Positions 24,405 through 25,714 of a DNA stretch of 25,714 nt are shown one piece after another. The stretch covers positions 13,217 to 38,930 of the forward strand of contig DJOQ01000002.1 of NCBI GenBank assembly GCA_002437245.1, given 5' to 3'. Position 1 is the first letter of the stretch. Every line of letters starts with the position of its first letter. This DNA is from Ruminococcaceae bacterium UBA6434. GTDB lineage: Bacteria; Bacillota; Clostridia; Oscillospirales; Acutalibacteraceae. The notes under the pieces are model-generated. The model saw nothing but the letters and a program-made list of their open reading frames with translations. It searched no databases and was not told where the DNA came from. Made by a program: the position numbers and the translations under genes.

Positions 24405-24820
24405 TTTTAGGCTCCCTTGTAAAGGGAGCTGGCACCGCAGGTGACTGAGGGATTTTATGCCTCCCTTGTAAAGGGAGCTGGACGCGAGTTTACGAGCGAA
24501 CTGAGGGATTAAAAAGGTCGCGCACTCTCTATTCAAACTCCATATAACCCCTCAAGAAATCCCTCCGAGTTGCCTGCGGCAACCCACCTCCCTTTTCAAG
24601 GGAGGCAAAAAGCGGATTAAAAAGGTCGCGCACAATCTATTCAAATTTCGCACAACCCCAAAGAAATCCCTCCGGCTTGCCTTGCGGCAACCCACCTCCC
24701 TTTTCAAGGGAGGCAAAAAGCGGATTAAAAGGTAATGCACTCTCTATTCAAACTCCATACAACCCTCAAGAAATCCCTCCGAGTTGCCTGCGGCAACCCA
24801 CCTCCCTTTTCAAGGGAGGC
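24405..24820. repeat. Repeat cluster 2: palindromic elements and ~107-bp tandem units
   Basis: Two plus-oriented palindromic copies (24409-24455 and 24460-24510) are followed by three minus-oriented copies (about 24558-24606, 24663-24713 and 24770-24820). The minus copies are arranged as tandem units with periods of 108 and 107, each carrying the same spacer seen at 15.4 kb (GGTCGCGCAC or GGTAATGCAC, then CTATTCAAACTCC). Each minus copy has TTGCC...GGCAA as inner hairpin; the plus copies have CACC/GGTG and CGC/GCG there. The open frames within it are repeat-derived and not genes. Confidence 0.92.
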
Positions 24821-24860
24821 AAAAAGCGGCTCACGTGGCAAATACCCCGTGAACCGCTTT
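24821..24860 (-). terminator. Terminator of the lipoprotein gene
   Basis: On the minus strand AAAGCGGTTCACG (24848-24860) pairs with CGTGAGCCGCTTT (24823-24835), with one wobble, followed by UUUUU. It is 29 bases past the lipoprotein stop and abuts the last repeat copy. Confidence 0.92.
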
Positions 24861-24888
24861 GCAAATTTCGATGTTCTTAATTGAGCCG

Positions 24889-25605
24889 TTATTTAATTGT
24901 GAGATTTGCACCGTACATAGCCGCTAAATCAAGGCTGCCGTCAAACGTATTGCCGTCCTCGGTGAAGCACTGCACATGGTAAAGACCGCCGTTGCAGACA
25001 AAATCCATAGTGAGCTGATAAGCGGAATATGTTTTAGGATTTTTATCGTCGGCTTTTTTAATCTCTACCACGTATGCGGTAGCTCCGCATTTTTCGAGAG
25101 TTACGGTGCGCTGCTCAACGGTTATGCCCGTTGCCGAATCGCCTGCCTGCGACAAAACCTGATTCCACTGAGACACGGTATTGTTTGCCTCTTTTTCGGC
25201 TGCGCTGTCGTCCTCGGCTTCGCCCGAATACATAACCTGCGCGTCGAGCCCCTTATATTTCTTTGAAGTGGCTATACCGGAATTGCCTACGGTCCAGCCG
25301 TCGGGATAAACCATTTTAAAATATTTCGTCTCGTGGAGTGTGCCGTCGGTTATTTTGTCGGGGAACGGAACGGCGCCCGTTTTTATTTCGCCGTTTTCGT
25401 CGGTAACCTTTTTACCGTCCTCATCGGTGACATATATTTCAATCTCGCCGTCGTCATTGAGAACCGTATTGCCCTCTTTATCGGTAACAACCTCATATGT
25501 GGCGTCTTTGGCGTTTATGGTCGGCTTCTTTTTTCCGCAGGAGGCGAAAACAGCCGATATTACGATTAAGGAAGCGCAGATAACTGCGATTATTTTCTTA
25601 TCCAT
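24889..25605 (-). CDS. Predicted lipoprotein of unknown function
   Basis: The 238-residue protein has a short basic start, a hydrophobic segment and a lipobox-like FASC with the lipidated Cys23, so it should be anchored to the outer face of the membrane. Residues about 38-78 are a hydrophilic, acidic linker with VTDKEGN/VTDEDGK/VTDENGE repeats. The C-terminal domain (about 93-238) begins KYFKMVYPDGWTV, the opening seen in PsbP-like and related small extracytoplasmic domains, and ends with strands around LYHVQCFTEDGNTFD. No catalytic motif is visible. The start has GGAGG seven to eight bases upstream, and a perfect promoter and terminator make it a single-gene unit. Function is not predictable from what I see. 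Confidence 0.82.
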   Translation of the reverse strand: MDKKIIAVICASLIVISAVFASCGKKKPTINAKDATYEVVTDKEGNTVLNDDGEIEIYVTDEDGKKVTDENGEIKTGAVPFPDKITDGTLHETKYFKMVYPDGWTVGNSGIATSKKYKGLDAQVMYSGEAEDDSAAEKEANNTVSQWNQVLSQAGDSATGITVEQRTVTLEKCGATAYVVEIKKADDKNPKTYSAYQLTMDFVCNGGLYHVQCFTEDGNTFDGSLDLAAMYGANLTIK

Positions 25606-25634
25606 TTTAATTCCTCCGTTTTATACATAAACAG

Positions 25635-25663
25635 ATTATAAAATTTTTAACGCGTAATGTCAA
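25635..25663 (-). promoter_or_regulatory. Promoter of the lipoprotein gene
   Basis: On the minus strand TTGACA (25658-25663) and TATAAT (25635-25640), both perfect, are spaced by 17 bases, about 30 bases before the start codon. Nothing was recognised between it and the window end. Confidence 0.9.
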
Positions 25664-25714
25664 CGGGGGATGTTAAAAATGTCCGCACCGCAAAAAAAGC
25701 AAAAACATCTCGGA

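Noticed and set aside
24405..24820. Regularly spaced direct repeats resembling a CRISPR array
   Set aside because: The ~107-bp period is made of a palindromic element plus a conserved spacer; the spacers are not unique, and no cas gene is present.
24552..24880. Open frames of 62-67 codons across the repeat cluster
   Set aside because: They are translations of the repeats themselves (recurring RFLPPLKREVG-like segments) with no ribosome site.

Overview
The window looks like a chromosomal segment of a gut-type Clostridia, most likely Ruminococcaceae/Oscillospiraceae. The reasons are several secreted proteins ending in dockerin modules, a complete SCIFF (six-cysteines-in-forty-five) peptide with its radical SAM maturase, a PPi-type pyruvate phosphate dikinase, strong GGAGG ribosome sites, consensus sigma-A promoters, and clusters of short palindromic CTCCCTT/AAGGGAG elements between genes. 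Taxonomy is inferred from gene content only. No rRNA, tRNA, phage, transposase or CRISPR array was seen.

Left part (1-11.3 kb, all minus strand). A CPA-family cation/proton antiporter sits behind a recognisable fluoride riboswitch and a consensus promoter. Next come a PnuC-type vitamin transporter with a terminator-bearing leader, ppdK, a secreted dockerin-tagged alpha/beta hydrolase, an S1-domain RNA-binding protein, a two-domain class II aldolase-like protein and a class III (glutamate-semialdehyde-aminomutase-like) aminotransferase. The last two are probably co-transcribed, with a terminator hairpin between them.

Centre (11.7-15.2 kb, plus strand). A consensus promoter drives the 48-residue SCIFF precursor, which is followed by an attenuator hairpin, the radical SAM/SPASM maturase, an Orn/Lys/Arg-decarboxylase-fold PLP enzyme and a small ABM-fold protein, closed by a terminator. 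The precursor has a seventh cysteine, and Gly in the position where characterised SCIFF peptides carry the Thr that accepts the thioether.

Right part (15.2-25.7 kb, minus strand). A surface/secretome block contains a 1721-residue secreted protein with FIVAR-like and degenerate dockerin regions behind a ~345-nt structured leader, a cohesin-like plus dockerin protein, a second cohesin-like secreted protein, and a previously hidden 40-codon peptide gene with its own ribosome site and terminator. A lipoprotein gene closes the window. Two repeat clusters at 15.25-15.6 kb and 24.4-24.8 kb share a ~105-108 bp tandem unit, and another fragment of the element lies at the left edge.
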